A DNA stretch of 46,418 bases from Pseudomonadota bacterium (GTDB taxonomy: Bacteria; Pseudomonadota; Gammaproteobacteria; Thiotrichales; Thiotrichaceae), in assembly GCA_002747435.1 (NCBI GenBank), contig PDPH01000058.1, positions 1 through 46,418 of the forward strand. The letters run 5' to 3'. The notes beneath the pieces are model-generated. The model had not been told where the DNA came from, did no database searches, and saw nothing but the letters and a program-made list of their open reading frames with translations. Numbering within the stretch: position 1 is the first letter of the stretch; every line of letters starts with the position of its first letter. Below are positions 1-9,479 of the stretch, one piece after another. The translations under genes were made by a program, and so were the position numbers.

Positions 1-1
1 A

Positions 2-94
2 CGTACCCATCAAGGGAAACGTTGTTGTGGTAGAACCCCCATGCAGACGTTAGTCGATGGGAAAGCGATCTGGAAGGAAAAGTTTGTGAATTAA
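2..94 (+). mobile_element. IS481-family transposase, C-terminal fragment
   Basis: An open frame entering from the left edge reads RTHQGKRCCGRTPMQTLVDG and continues for about ten residues to TAA at 92-94. The RTHQGK and CCGRTPM strings are typical of the C-terminal end of the integrase core in IS481-family transposases. Only about 30 residues are in the window, so it cannot be said whether the element is complete outside it. The right end of the element follows directly (95-155). Confidence 0.8.
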
Positions 95-155
95 ACCCGC
101 CCTGACAGACACCTTCGGAAAATCGGTAACTGTCAGATCAGGTCTGGAGTTTTAC
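95..155 (+). repeat. IS481-type right end, copy 1
   Basis: Just after the transposase stop lies CTGACAG (102-108) and its inverse CTGTCAG (130-136), followed by ATCAGGTCTGG. The same block recurs at 25220-25276 and 27968-28030, where it ends in ACTACA, which is TGTAGT on the other strand and fits the 5'-TGT ends of IS481 elements. Here the outer tip has drifted. The block can fold into a hairpin and sits 6 bases beyond the stop of the minus-strand helicase, so it could also serve as its terminator. Confidence 0.65.
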
Positions 156-160
156 TTTGC

Positions 161-3100
161 TTACGCCATATCGAGTGGCTTGAGCAAGTTTAGCAATTCA
201 TCTTGACTGAATGTGGGCGTTTCCTGATTTCTATCTTCATAAAGTGCGTCGGATAAAGCTTGCTTGCGTGCTTGTAATTTAAGGATTTTTTCTTCAACAG
301 TATCTTCAGTGAGTAGTTTATAGACAAAAACAGGTTTGTCTTGTCCGATCCGATAAGCACGGTCAGTTGCTTGGTGTTCAACGGCTGGATTCCACCAGGG
401 GTCGTAGTGAATGACCGTATCAGCAGCCGTTAGATTGAGTCCTGTACCGCCTGCTTTTAAGCTAATGAGAAAAACTTGGGCATCGCCTTCCTGAAAAGCA
501 TTAATAGCGCTTTCACGGTCATGAGTTTGGCCGGTAAGTTTGCTATAGCGGATAGAATGTTTTTCCAGCGCTTGTTCTATCAGAGCCAGCATGGAAGTGA
601 ACTGAGAAAATAATAATACTTTGCGCCCTTCATCTAGCATGGCTGGCAGCATTTCCATGAGCATTTCCAGCTTGGCTGAGGTTTTAATTGCTTTAGCTTT
701 CTCTAGTTTCAATAGTCGTGGATCACAGCATACTTGACGCAATTTGAGCAAGGCATCTAGGATCATAATATGGCTGCGATTGAAGCCTTTGCTCCTGATT
801 TCCTCACGTACCTTTTTGTCCATTGCTAGACGTACTGTTTCATACAAGTCGCGTTGTGCGCCCTCTAGCGGCACAATGCGAATCATTTCGGTCTTGGTTG
901 GTAATTCGCGGGCAACTAACTCCTTGGTTCGGCGCAGCATAAATGGCTGTAAGCGTCGCCGTAATGATTGCTGACGGTCGGTATCGCCTTGTTTTTCAAT
1001 CGGAGTGCGAAACAGGCGGTTAAAACGGTCTTGTGCTCCCAAAAATCCCGGCATCAGGAAGTGGAACATAGACCATAACTCACCCAAGTGATTTTCCATC
1101 GGCGTACCTGTTAGGCACAAGCGATGTTCAGCTTGTAGGTTATAAATTGCTTGAGTCGTTTTCGCTTTAGCATTTTTAATCGCTTGTGCTTCGTCCAAGA
1201 CTAAATAATAAAACTGAAAATCCTTATAAAAATCACCATCGCGCAAAATTAAGGGATAGGTTGTCAGGATAATGTCATGTTGATTGACGTCCTCGAAAGC
1301 TTCGCGCCGCTCTGTACCATGCAAGGTGAGTACCGTTAGCTCGGGAGCAAACTTTTCTGCTTCACGCCGCCAATTGCTCATTAGGCTGGTAGGGGCGAGC
1401 ACTAAGGAGGGGCGTTTGGCTCGACCAGCCTGTTTTTCTAATAATAAGTGTGCCAAGGTTTGCAGGGTTTTGCCTAAACCCATGTCATCAGCCAAGATGC
1501 CGTTGAAGCGATATTCCCGTAAAAATTGCAGCCAATTTAAGCCTTCGCTTTGATAGGGACGTAATTCGGCTTGCAAGCCGACGGGGGGAGTTACACGGCT
1601 GATGCCTTGAAAGTTTTCTAGTTGCTGGGTGAGACGCTTGAGTTCTGCTGCGCCTTTCCAGTGTAGTGCGGGATCATTGAGCAAATCACTGAGGGTGGTT
1701 CCCTGAAAACGGCGTAATAATAAATGACCGTTAGCATTCAGTGATTCATGGTCATACAACTCAATCAAGGTATCTAAGATGCGAGCTATCCGCGATGATT
1801 CCAGTTTAATCCAGTGATTTTCTGCCTCATCCAATGGAATCAATAAATGCTCTTGGCTTTTGAGTAATTGACGCAATGCTTGCGGGTCATGCATTTGTGC
1901 TAGCATATCAACCAAAATGGGCAATAAATTAATGCGTTTGCCATCCACCATGAAGCCCAAACTGATTTCAAGCCAGTCTTGGCCGTTTTGTTCCAGTTCA
2001 GCTTGCCAGTGGTCAACCATACTGAATGCGAGTTGGAAGCTGTCGCAGTAATCTATTTGCCAGCCTTGTTCGCGTAGTGTGGGAATGCCTTGTTCGATAA
2101 AATGATTCCAGTGTAAAGCCCGCAAAGCGGCATTGTTTGTGCTGATGTGTAAATCTAGGGGGGCATTGGCATTTTGTGCGGTAAAGCCATAGTCTTGCAA
2201 AATGTCCACAGCATCCCGCTCCGCCGCTAGGTCACGATGGATGCGATAACGCTTGCCTTCAAGGGTTTGTATAACAATCGCTTGTTCGTGTGCCAAGCGT
2301 AACTCGTGGGTTTCATATATAAAGCTCAGACTGGCATAGTGCTGACAATGACCGGATTCGGATGATTCGGATTGAGACGCATCGGGTGCATGTAATAAAA
2401 GCTTGACTACAGGGTCTTCGCCAAGAATGTCTATGGTTTCGGGGGTAAGACGGGCTTCCGGCAGGGGTATATCCGTTTCGGGTAGAATTTCCAACAGGCG
2501 CAAGCTGACGGTTTCAGCCTCTGTTTTGGGAATCGGGGGGGCGCTGAGTAATTTGATGACTTGTGGAGCACTCAGTGGCGTATGTTCTAGTTCACCACAT
2601 TCGCCGCGCAATTGATCAACATAAAAAAGTTTATCCAGCCAGAAATAGTCTTGACTGGGTGGCAGGGTTTTTAGTCGGATTTGCTGTGCTCCGCTGTTGC
2701 TGTCATCTGTCCAAATAAACTCAGCTTGACGCGGTTCGCCTCGTTTTAAGGGGGCAAAGTCCGTTTTTTGCCAATATGCTCGCTCGGTTTGTAATAATAA
2801 ATCTAAGGTCATTAAACCTAGACGGCCTGTCAGGTATAGCTGGCGAATATTATTACTCAAGTAAGGACTGGTAGGAGGAAGGAGTAAACGGGCTATATCT
2901 TCGTCATCGGCAGTGTATGCAAACGTATGGTGTTTCCAAGCGTAAAACAGCTCATCCAACTGAATGGGATAGCCTTGACCAAAGCCACCTTTTTTCAGGC
3001 GATTGGCTTTGCGAGGTGTGATCTGAACTTTAGCTTGGCGTTTATTGCTTTGATTGAGCAGGTAAATTAATTCAGCGCGTGGCGAGGTTTCATGATGCGT

Positions 3101-3559
3101 CTTATGGGTCTGTGCGGGTGTCTCTGTTTCTGTGGGGTTGTGTTGCGCGGAAGGCGTATTTAAATCAGCTAGCCATAATTGAATAGCACTGGGTGCAGTA
3201 GTTTTTTCGACTATTGTTTTATGGGGGCTACTCGAAGGGCTTAACTGGTCGCGCACATAATAAAGCAGACTGGCAAGAGCATGTTTGCATTGCTTTCCCA
3301 ACGGGCAACTACAAGTGCTGTTGATTTTGTGGCTATTGAGGTCTATATGCACTTGAGTTGTGTATTGGCTATTACCCAAAACCACTGAAGCTAAGCTAAC
3401 TTCGCTAAGGCTAGGAAAATCGCTGTTTAACTCAATGACATGCCCTGTTTCAAAGTAGTGTACCCCACGCTGAATGGTAGTGGCATCAAAACTCACCAAC
3501 ACCATTTCCGGTGGGAAACCATTATGGCGTAATGCCCTGATATGCTCAGGTTTTAACAT
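161..3559 (-). CDS. SWIM zinc-finger / SNF2 family DNA helicase
   Basis: This 1132-residue protein is a Swi2/Snf2-type ATP-dependent DNA translocase. Near the N-terminus it has a SWIM zinc finger (Cys83, Cys85, Cys91, His93 in CSCPLGKQCKH). The SNF2 ATPase half carries Walker A DDMGLGKT near residue 690, a DEAQ box near 788 and LTGTPMEN. The C-terminal helicase half ends with AGGTGLNL and the arginine motif TDRAYRIGQ near 1065. Length and domain order match bacterial SNF2 proteins whose cellular role, probably DNA repair or remodelling of nucleoprotein, is not well defined. It is a single gene transcribed away from the SDR gene at 3693, with an IS481 end just past its stop. ATG at 3559 was chosen; the protein begins naturally there. 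Confidence 0.92.
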   Translation of the reverse strand: MLKPEHIRALRHNGFPPEMVLVSFDATTIQRGVHYFETGHVIELNSDFPSLSEVSLASVVLGNSQYTTQVHIDLNSHKINSTCSCPLGKQCKHALASLLYYVRDQLSPSSSPHKTIVEKTTAPSAIQLWLADLNTPSAQHNPTETETPAQTHKTHHETSPRAELIYLLNQSNKRQAKVQITPRKANRLKKGGFGQGYPIQLDELFYAWKHHTFAYTADDEDIARLLLPPTSPYLSNNIRQLYLTGRLGLMTLDLLLQTERAYWQKTDFAPLKRGEPRQAEFIWTDDSNSGAQQIRLKTLPPSQDYFWLDKLFYVDQLRGECGELEHTPLSAPQVIKLLSAPPIPKTEAETVSLRLLEILPETDIPLPEARLTPETIDILGEDPVVKLLLHAPDASQSESSESGHCQHYASLSFIYETHELRLAHEQAIVIQTLEGKRYRIHRDLAAERDAVDILQDYGFTAQNANAPLDLHISTNNAALRALHWNHFIEQGIPTLREQGWQIDYCDSFQLAFSMVDHWQAELEQNGQDWLEISLGFMVDGKRINLLPILVDMLAQMHDPQALRQLLKSQEHLLIPLDEAENHWIKLESSRIARILDTLIELYDHESLNANGHLLLRRFQGTTLSDLLNDPALHWKGAAELKRLTQQLENFQGISRVTPPVGLQAELRPYQSEGLNWLQFLREYRFNGILADDMGLGKTLQTLAHLLLEKQAGRAKRPSLVLAPTSLMSNWRREAEKFAPELTVLTLHGTERREAFEDVNQHDIILTTYPLILRDGDFYKDFQFYYLVLDEAQAIKNAKAKTTQAIYNLQAEHRLCLTGTPMENHLGELWSMFHFLMPGFLGAQDRFNRLFRTPIEKQGDTDRQQSLRRRLQPFMLRRTKELVARELPTKTEMIRIVPLEGAQRDLYETVRLAMDKKVREEIRSKGFNRSHIMILDALLKLRQVCCDPRLLKLEKAKAIKTSAKLEMLMEMLPAMLDEGRKVLLFSQFTSMLALIEQALEKHSIRYSKLTGQTHDRESAINAFQEGDAQVFLISLKAGGTGLNLTAADTVIHYDPWWNPAVEHQATDRAYRIGQDKPVFVYKLLTEDTVEEKILKLQARKQALSDALYEDRNQETPTFSQDELLNLLKPLDMA

Positions 3560-3692
3560 GGTCGTTGCTGTATTGTTTTACCCTAAACAGATCATGTTCC
3601 CATTCGTTGCACAATTAGGCAAGTGTAAAACTAGGGTGCTTTGATATTTCACGTTATCATGCTGCACTTTTCCGGCGTCAGGAGTAGTCCCC

Positions 3693-4562
3693 ATGCAGGG
3701 CGAAATATTGAATGAATTACTGAATTATGTTCCAGCCAATGGTTTGTTACAGGATCGTGTGATTTTAGTAACAGGGGCTGCTATGGGAATTGGGCGCGCT
3801 GTGGCTTTAGCCTGTGGGCGTTTTGGTGCAACCGTGGTTTTATTGGATAAAAATAATCAGTTATTAGAAGAAACTTACGATGAAATATTGGCGGCAGGTT
3901 TACCCGAGCCGGTGATTGCTCAGATGGATATGCAGACGGCTGAGCCGGAGGCTTATGAGCATTTAGTGCAGTCTTTGTATGGTGAGTTGGGGCGTTTGGA
4001 TGGTTTGGTTTTGAATGCTGCTTTTCTCGGTGCGTTTATGCCGATCAAAATGCATGATGTGGCTTTATGGGATCAAATGCTCAAGGTCAATTTGACGGCA
4101 AATTTTTATTTGAGTCGCGCGTGCATACCCTTACTGGAGTTGGCGTCTGACCCTGCCATTGTGGTCTCCAGTGATACCAGCGATAAGGTGTATTATGGTG
4201 CTTATGGTGTGAGCAAGGCTGCTTTGGATGCTTTAATGCGTTTGTTGGCAGCCGAGCATGATCAGGATGCGTGCTTTATTCGGGTGAATGCGATTGATAC
4301 TGGGCCAGTACGGACTCGTTTACGTGTGTTGAATTTTCCAGGTGAAGTGGCTGAAAGTTTGGTATTACCGCAGTCTGTAGTTGGGCCTTACTTATATTTT
4401 TTGGGACCCGACGCAGGCAAGCGTACCGGGGAGCGTATTGCTTGCGGACGTTTACCTGCGGATTGGCGCTGGCCAGGTGAGCAACAACAGGATGAGCAGG
4501 TTCAGAATCAGGCTCAAGCTCAAGATAATGACCATGATTCAGCGTCCGAGGAGCAGTCCTGA
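3693..4562 (+). CDS. YciK-like short-chain dehydrogenase/reductase
   Basis: 289 residues. The Rossmann motif TGAAMGIG near residue 28, the NAA motif and the catalytic YGVSK (Tyr-x3-Lys) with an upstream VVSSDTS serine identify a classical SDR that should use NAD(P)H. The overall layout, including the N-terminal helix before the Rossmann strand, resembles YciK-family oxidoreductases, whose substrate is unknown. The last 30 or so residues are a Gln/Asp/Glu-rich tail (QQQDEQVQNQAQAQDNDHD) not needed for the fold. AGGAG lies 8 bases before the ATG. The stop is 6 bases before cmoA, so it probably leads an operon with cmoA and cmoB. Confidence 0.85.
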   Translation: MQGEILNELLNYVPANGLLQDRVILVTGAAMGIGRAVALACGRFGATVVLLDKNNQLLEETYDEILAAGLPEPVIAQMDMQTAEPEAYEHLVQSLYGELGRLDGLVLNAAFLGAFMPIKMHDVALWDQMLKVNLTANFYLSRACIPLLELASDPAIVVSSDTSDKVYYGAYGVSKAALDALMRLLAAEHDQDACFIRVNAIDTGPVRTRLRVLNFPGEVAESLVLPQSVVGPYLYFLGPDAGKRTGERIACGRLPADWRWPGEQQQDEQVQNQAQAQDNDHDSASEEQS

Positions 4563-4568
4563 TTTGCC

Positions 4569-5309
4569 ATGAAACAAGCTTCTTCGCGCGACCAAATTTT
4601 TGCCGTACCCCAGCCGGTAGTGGATTTTGCTTTTAATGCGGCGGTGGCGGATGTTTTTCCTGACATGCTGCGTCGCTCTATTCCGGGTTATGAAACGATT
4701 ATTAGCCAGCTCGGTGTATTGGCACGCTATTATGCCCAGCCCCACAGTCGAATTTATGATTTAGGCTGTTCTTTGGGAGCAGCGACTTTGGCAATGGCTA
4801 GTCAGGTACGCCAAACGGGTGTTCATTATATCGGTGTGGATAATTCAGAGGCTATGATCCAGCGTTGCCAGCAAGTTCTGGCGCGGCATTTACCCGTAGA
4901 GCGCTTTGAGCTGTACTGTGCGGATGTGCGTGATTTGGAGATTCAGTCAGCTTCAGTCATTGTGTTGAATTTTACCCTGCAATTTATTCCACCTGCGGAT
5001 AGACAAGCGCTACTGGCGCGGATTTATCAAGCTTTATTGCCGGGCGGCGTGCTGATCTTATCTGAGAAGGTGTGTTTTGCTGATCCTGATACTCAAGCTT
5101 TAATGACTGAGTTGCATAAGGAATTTAAGCGTGCCAATGGTTATTCCGAGCTAGAAATCAGTCAGAAGCGCTCCGCTTTGGAAAAGGTACTCATTCCAGA
5201 TACCTTGGAAGTGCATCAAACACGTCTGCAACAACTGGGTTTTGTGAATACTTTGGTTTGGTTGCAGAATTTGGTTTTTTGTTCACTGTTGGCAGTTAAA
5301 GCGACATGA
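4569..5309 (+). CDS. cmoA: carboxy-S-adenosyl-L-methionine synthase
   Basis: 246 residues. CmoA converts S-adenosylmethionine and prephenate to carboxy-SAM, the donor used by CmoB to make cmo5U at the wobble base of tRNAs. The family signatures DLGCSLGAAT (SAM site) and NFTLQFIPP are present, and the length equals that of known CmoA (about 247). The stop overlaps the cmoB start by four bases (ATGA at 5306-5309), which supports translational coupling. The N-terminal DQIFAVPQPVVDFAFNAAVA segment is also typical of the family. Confidence 0.97.
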   Translation: MKQASSRDQIFAVPQPVVDFAFNAAVADVFPDMLRRSIPGYETIISQLGVLARYYAQPHSRIYDLGCSLGAATLAMASQVRQTGVHYIGVDNSEAMIQRCQQVLARHLPVERFELYCADVRDLEIQSASVIVLNFTLQFIPPADRQALLARIYQALLPGGVLILSEKVCFADPDTQALMTELHKEFKRANGYSELEISQKRSALEKVLIPDTLEVHQTRLQQLGFVNTLVWLQNLVFCSLLAVKAT

Positions 5310-6334
5310 ATCATAGCAAGCCTTATTTACCGCTGGATCTCGACCTAGCCACACTGGTGCAAAGTTTGCCAACTTCGCCCTTGGCACAGTGGCACGCTGT
5401 TTTGTGTGAGCAAGTGGAAGCGGCTGTGTATCACAAACCGCATGGTAAACGGGAAGCTTGGTTTGCTGCATTGGCTGCATTGCCCGCACTGACTCCTAGT
5501 AGTGTCGCCTTGGGTGAAGATACGGTACGTGTGGGGCAGGCTGATGATTTAAGCGATACGCAGCAAGCACAATTGCGTGAGGTTTTGCAGACCTTTATTC
5601 CTTGGCGTAAAGGGCCTTTCGAGTTGTTTGGTATCAGGATTGAGACAGAATGGCGCTCTGACTGGAAATGGCAGCGTGTAGCGCCTTATTTAAGTGAGCT
5701 TAAAAATAGACGTGTACTGGATGTGGGTTGTGGCAGTGGTTATCACTTGTGGCGTATGCGTGCTGAGGGGGCGCAACAAGTGATTGGCATTGATCCTAGT
5801 CTGTTTTTTCTAATGCAGTTTTATACGTTTAAACAGTATTTACCCCATGAGCCTGTGTATTTTTTGCCGTTGCGTAGTGAAGATTTACCCGATTTTCAAT
5901 TAAATGGAACGCATAGTTTGGCAAGTGGTTTTGATACCGTATTTTCAATGGGTGTGCTGTATCACAGACGTTCGCCACTGGATCATTTGCAGGAATTGAA
6001 AAATGCTTTGTGTGCGGGGGGGGAATTGGTGTTGGAAACGCTGGTGGTTGCCGGTGATGAAAGTACCTTGCTTATGCCAGAGGAACGCTATGGCAAAATG
6101 CGTAATGTTTGGTTTATTCCTTCTGTGCCGCTGTTGGAATTGTGGTTACGCCGTTTGGGGTTCGTGAATATACGCACGGTGGATGTTACTCAAACGTGTG
6201 TAGCAGAGCAGCGTAGCACGGATTGGATGCGCTTTGAGTCTTTGCGGGATTTCCTTGATCCGGCGGATCAAGAGCGTACCATAGAAGGTTACCCTGCACC
6301 TCGGCGCGCAGTGGTAATAGCGAATGTTGCATGA
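5306..6334 (+). CDS. cmoB: tRNA U34 carboxymethyltransferase
   Basis: 342 residues, slightly longer than the usual 323 of E. coli CmoB. It transfers the carboxymethyl group from carboxy-SAM to 5-hydroxyuridine at tRNA position 34. The family block WRSDWKWQRVAPYLSELKNR precedes the methyltransferase motif I VLDVGCGSGYH, followed by GIDPSLFFLMQF and the FSMGVLYHRRSP motif. It overlaps cmoA by 4 bases. A 48-base gap separates it from the dioxygenase gene. Confidence 0.97.
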   Translation: MNHSKPYLPLDLDLATLVQSLPTSPLAQWHAVLCEQVEAAVYHKPHGKREAWFAALAALPALTPSSVALGEDTVRVGQADDLSDTQQAQLREVLQTFIPWRKGPFELFGIRIETEWRSDWKWQRVAPYLSELKNRRVLDVGCGSGYHLWRMRAEGAQQVIGIDPSLFFLMQFYTFKQYLPHEPVYFLPLRSEDLPDFQLNGTHSLASGFDTVFSMGVLYHRRSPLDHLQELKNALCAGGELVLETLVVAGDESTLLMPEERYGKMRNVWFIPSVPLLELWLRRLGFVNIRTVDVTQTCVAEQRSTDWMRFESLRDFLDPADQERTIEGYPAPRRAVVIANVA

Positions 6335-6382
6335 CGTGATTTGCTTAAGTTTAACGCTTGAATTGGATACTGCGGAAGAAAC

Positions 6383-7078
6383 GTGAACGCATTGCTTAAA
6401 TACCCCGGTTACCTGATAGCAGCAGGCAGACAAAAAAATAGTTTACAAAAAATACTGACCGCGCATATGGCTCAGGCTTATGCGCGTTTTCGGCAGAGCT
6501 GGAATCAGCTATTACCTGATTTGTATTTACGAGATGGTGGTCATTATCGATTACGGCGTTATTCGGTTTTTTTGTGGGAAAAAGCTAAGCTAAAACCACT
6601 GCCTTATGAGCCACATTATCAAAGTAGTCATTACAATAAACTACACGGTGGGTTTAAGCGCCATTTTCGTCCTTGGCAAGCAACGACGATACATAATCCA
6701 GTATTGTCTGCAATTATCCGCTGGAGTATTGAGCAATTTAGCCATGATCCGGCGCAGGCGTGGCGTATACAGGCGCATCAGTTCCGTATTCGTACTTCTG
6801 TACATGAAGAAGGTAAACCAACCCCTGAGGGTATACATAAGGACGGTGCTGATTATATTCTGATTATGCTATTGGATCGCCACAATATTGAGGGTGGTGT
6901 CAGTCAAGTGTATGACAATGAACGGCGTCCTTTGGCTGAAGTTACCTTGCAGGCTACAGGTGATCTATTATTGGTGAATGATGCACAAGTCTATCATGGT
7001 GTCACGCCCGTTAAGCCAAAGAATAGCGCTGAGGCTGCTTGGCGGGATGTTTTGGTGCTGACCTTTCATCGGCAGTAA
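6383..7078 (+). CDS. 2OG-Fe(II) dioxygenase, isoleucine-4-hydroxylase-like
   Basis: 231 residues. The pattern PEGIHKDGADYI (His-x-Asp) with a distal histidine in VYHGVTPV and a following basic residue near VLTFHRQ is the metal- and 2-oxoglutarate-binding facial triad of the family that includes bacterial L-isoleucine 4-hydroxylase (2OG-Fe_Oxy_2 type). The substrate here is not known; a free amino acid or a small derivative is likely from the family. It starts with GTG at 6383, behind a GGAAG ribosome-binding site. It lies in the same direction as cmoB and may be co-transcribed, but no functional link to tRNA modification can be read from the sequence. Confidence 0.8.
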   Translation: MNALLKYPGYLIAAGRQKNSLQKILTAHMAQAYARFRQSWNQLLPDLYLRDGGHYRLRRYSVFLWEKAKLKPLPYEPHYQSSHYNKLHGGFKRHFRPWQATTIHNPVLSAIIRWSIEQFSHDPAQAWRIQAHQFRIRTSVHEEGKPTPEGIHKDGADYILIMLLDRHNIEGGVSQVYDNERRPLAEVTLQATGDLLLVNDAQVYHGVTPVKPKNSAEAAWRDVLVLTFHRQ

Positions 7079-7138
7079 GGCAATGCCCTTATGGGCTTTG
7101 ATAATGCTGGCAAATTAATATTGGCGAAGTCATCCTAA

Positions 7139-7618
7139 ATGAAGCTTAGTAAAACGATCTTAAGCTCACCGATTCATTTTATTGCCTTTGGGTTTGGTAG
7201 TGGTTTATCGCCCATTGCGCCGGGTACGGTGGGTACTTTAGCAGCTATTCCGCTGTACTTAGTGCTGGCACAGCTATCCTTGCCTGTTTACCTGATGCTT
7301 TTGTTGGTTGCTGCTATTTCGGGTATATGGGTTTGTGGCGCTTCTTCCCAAGCTTTAGGCGTGCATGATCATGGCGGGATTGTCTGGGACGAGTTTGTTG
7401 GTTTCTGGATTACCATGATGGCAGCACCTACGGGTTGGTATTGGATTGCCATAGGTTTTGTATTGTTTCGGGTGTTTGATATTTGCAAACCTTGGCCTAT
7501 TGCTTGGGCTGATCAGCAAGTGCACGGTGGCATGGGAATCATGCTGGATGATATTTTAGCCGGTTTGTATGCTTTACTGCTGATGCAACTGCTGGCCTAT
7601 TGGGTAGCTAGTGGATAG
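7139..7618 (+). CDS. pgpA: phosphatidylglycerophosphatase A
   Basis: 159 residues, close to the usual 160-170. PgpA is an inner-membrane enzyme that dephosphorylates phosphatidylglycerol phosphate to phosphatidylglycerol. The signature GFGSGLSPIAPGTVGTLAA is followed by DEFVGFW and FRVFDICKPWPI, all hallmarks of the family, and there are several hydrophobic membrane segments. The gene often follows thiL in gammaproteobacteria, but here it stands 60 bases after the dioxygenase gene. The ribosome-binding site is weak. Confidence 0.94.
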   Translation: MKLSKTILSSPIHFIAFGFGSGLSPIAPGTVGTLAAIPLYLVLAQLSLPVYLMLLLVAAISGIWVCGASSQALGVHDHGGIVWDEFVGFWITMMAAPTGWYWIAIGFVLFRVFDICKPWPIAWADQQVHGGMGIMLDDILAGLYALLLMQLLAYWVASG

Positions 7619-7664
7619 CGTTTTAGGAAGGGTAGGAAAGGTAGGATTGAATGTTTTAAAGACA

Positions 7665-7688
7665 GCAGGCGGCTTTTAGGCCGCCCGC
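7665..7688. terminator. hairpin between convergent pgpA and symporter genes
   Basis: GGCGGC (7668-7673) and GCCGCC (7680-7685) pair around a TTTTAG loop, with two more G-C pairs outside one mismatch. The tail on the minus strand (TCTTTAAAAC) is moderately T-rich, so it best serves the symporter gene, but it could stop transcription from both sides. Confidence 0.6.
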
Positions 7689-7710
7689 CATGATTTGAAA
7701 TACGCTACTG

Positions 7711-9306
7711 TCAGCTAAATAATAAAAAGGCTCCAATAACAATCACAATGATTACAGTGCCTTGTATTTTAGCTCCAGCATAGGGTGTCATATCCACAGG
7801 GCTGGGAGCGGGTTTTTTCATTAATGTTCTATCCATTGGCCAGAGTTTGCCGATAAACAGCATAATACAAACATTAAGCACAAAAAGAATAAACATCACG
7901 TGCAAGAAGTGTGGGTAGCTGTCGGAACCTAGTATTGGTTTGAGAGCAAACTGGCTCAGGATGTAAAGACCAACCCCTGAAGCTAGCGCGATTTTTGCTG
8001 CAAGTGGCGATGCTGTACGCGAGAAAATACCAACCAGAATAATCGTCAGAATCGGAATGCTGTAACAACCATTCACCTCCTGAAGATAACCGAACAGACC
8101 TTGAGGCGCATTGGCGATGAAAGGGGCAATGGTCATGGAAGCAATCGCCAATACAATACCGAATTTCTTACCAGCGGAGACCACCTGCTCATCCGTTGCA
8201 TTATTGGCAAAATATTGTCGATAAATATCCACACCAAACAGCGTCACCGAACTATTCAGTGCCGAGTTAAACGAACTCAAAATCGCGCCAAACAAAACTG
8301 CCGCAAAGAAACCACGCAACCAGAGCGGTAGAACGGCGTTTACTAATTCCGGGTAAGCCTGATCAGAAACTTCCAGCCCGCCTTTGAACAGGTGATAGGC
8401 GATAATGCCCGGCAATACCACAATGATTGGGCCTAATATTTTGAGTACTGCCGCTAACAACAGACCTTTCTGGCCTTCCTTGAGGTTTTTCGCTCCCAAA
8501 GCGCGCTGGATAATGGCCTGATTGGTTCCCCAGTAGAAAAGCTGTACCAGCATCATTCCGGTAAAGATCGTGGCAAAGGGGATTGACGAGTCTGCCGCGC
8601 CGATTGAATCGAATTTTTCAGGGTTTTCGGTGTAAAGCGTTGAGATACCATCCAAAATGTTACCTTCACCAATGGCTGCTAGTCCAAACAATGGCACTAA
8701 TAAACCGCCAGCAAATAAACCAACAGCATTAATAGTATCGGAGACCGCAACGGCTTTGAGTCCACCGAAAATGGCGTATATCGAGCCAATAACACCAATA
8801 GCCCAGACCGTCATCCATAACGCGGCTGTGTCGGAAACACCCAAAAGCTGCGGTACATTAAACATGGTTGATAAGGCCAAAGCACCTGAATAGAGCACGA
8901 TAGGTAACAAGACAATGACATAACCTGACAAAAACAGAATCGACGTAATGGTTTTGGTTTGAGCGTCATAACGCTCTTCGAGAAAACCGGGGATCGTGCT
9001 AATTCCAGTACGCAAATAGCGCGGCAACAGTACTAATGCCGTTACCACCATGGCAATAGCTGCCAGCGTTTCCCAAGCCATGACCAGAATGCCTTCAGAA
9101 TAGGCTTGTCCGGTTAAACCGACGATTTGTTCCGTCGATAGATTGGTCAATAATAAAGAACCGGCGATGACCGGAGCGGTTAAAGACCGTCCACCAAGGA
9201 AGTAACCTTCTGAATGTTCTTCATCCGTCCCCTTGGTTAGATAATAGGACAGCACTGCGACTAATGCCGTGAAACCCACGAAGCTTAGTATGCCAAATGC
9301 ACCCAT
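7711..9306 (-). CDS. solute:sodium symporter (SSS family)
   Basis: 531 residues with about 13 to 14 hydrophobic segments. The N-terminal segment, EGYFLGGRSLTAPVIAGSLL, then NLSTEQIVGLTGQAY and the long YAIFGGLKAVAVSDT stretch are typical of SLC5/SSS Na+-coupled symporters of the sugar, inositol or similar branch. The substrate cannot be told from sequence alone. I place the start at ATG 9306 because GGGGAGG lies six bases before it; an in-frame ATG at 9321 would put that ribosome-binding site inside the gene. It is a single gene, divergent from gltX. Confidence 0.88.
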   Translation of the reverse strand: MGAFGILSFVGFTALVAVLSYYLTKGTDEEHSEGYFLGGRSLTAPVIAGSLLLTNLSTEQIVGLTGQAYSEGILVMAWETLAAIAMVVTALVLLPRYLRTGISTIPGFLEERYDAQTKTITSILFLSGYVIVLLPIVLYSGALALSTMFNVPQLLGVSDTAALWMTVWAIGVIGSIYAIFGGLKAVAVSDTINAVGLFAGGLLVPLFGLAAIGEGNILDGISTLYTENPEKFDSIGAADSSIPFATIFTGMMLVQLFYWGTNQAIIQRALGAKNLKEGQKGLLLAAVLKILGPIIVVLPGIIAYHLFKGGLEVSDQAYPELVNAVLPLWLRGFFAAVLFGAILSSFNSALNSSVTLFGVDIYRQYFANNATDEQVVSAGKKFGIVLAIASMTIAPFIANAPQGLFGYLQEVNGCYSIPILTIILVGIFSRTASPLAAKIALASGVGLYILSQFALKPILGSDSYPHFLHVMFILFVLNVCIMLFIGKLWPMDRTLMKKPAPSPVDMTPYAGAKIQGTVIIVIVIGAFLLFS

Positions 9307-9448
9307 TGCTTTCCTCCCCATTCAGCTAATGTTAATCAAGTGTTTTATTGTATCAGTGATTCTTGTACACGACAAAATTTAATTGACTGATTTTTTTGCT
9401 TTTTTATGGGTTTTTTTACAGAAGATTGAAAGTCCGTCGCTGAGCTAT

Positions 9449-9478
9449 TTGACATCCCCGTTTGTAACGGTTTATGAA
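9449..9478 (+). promoter_or_regulatory. sigma-70 promoter upstream of gltX
   Basis: A perfect -35 hexamer TTGACA at 9449-9454 is followed 18 bases later by TATGAA at 9473-9478, about 125 bases before the gltX start. The spacing and position support a promoter for gltX. Transcription would begin inside the left arm of the inverted repeat at 9480-9531. Confidence 0.55.
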
Positions 9479-9479
9479 A

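Noticed and set aside
744..974. Open frames on the other strand of the SNF2, GH and transporter genes
   Set aside because: They overlap strongly supported genes and have no ribosome-binding site or protein similarity.
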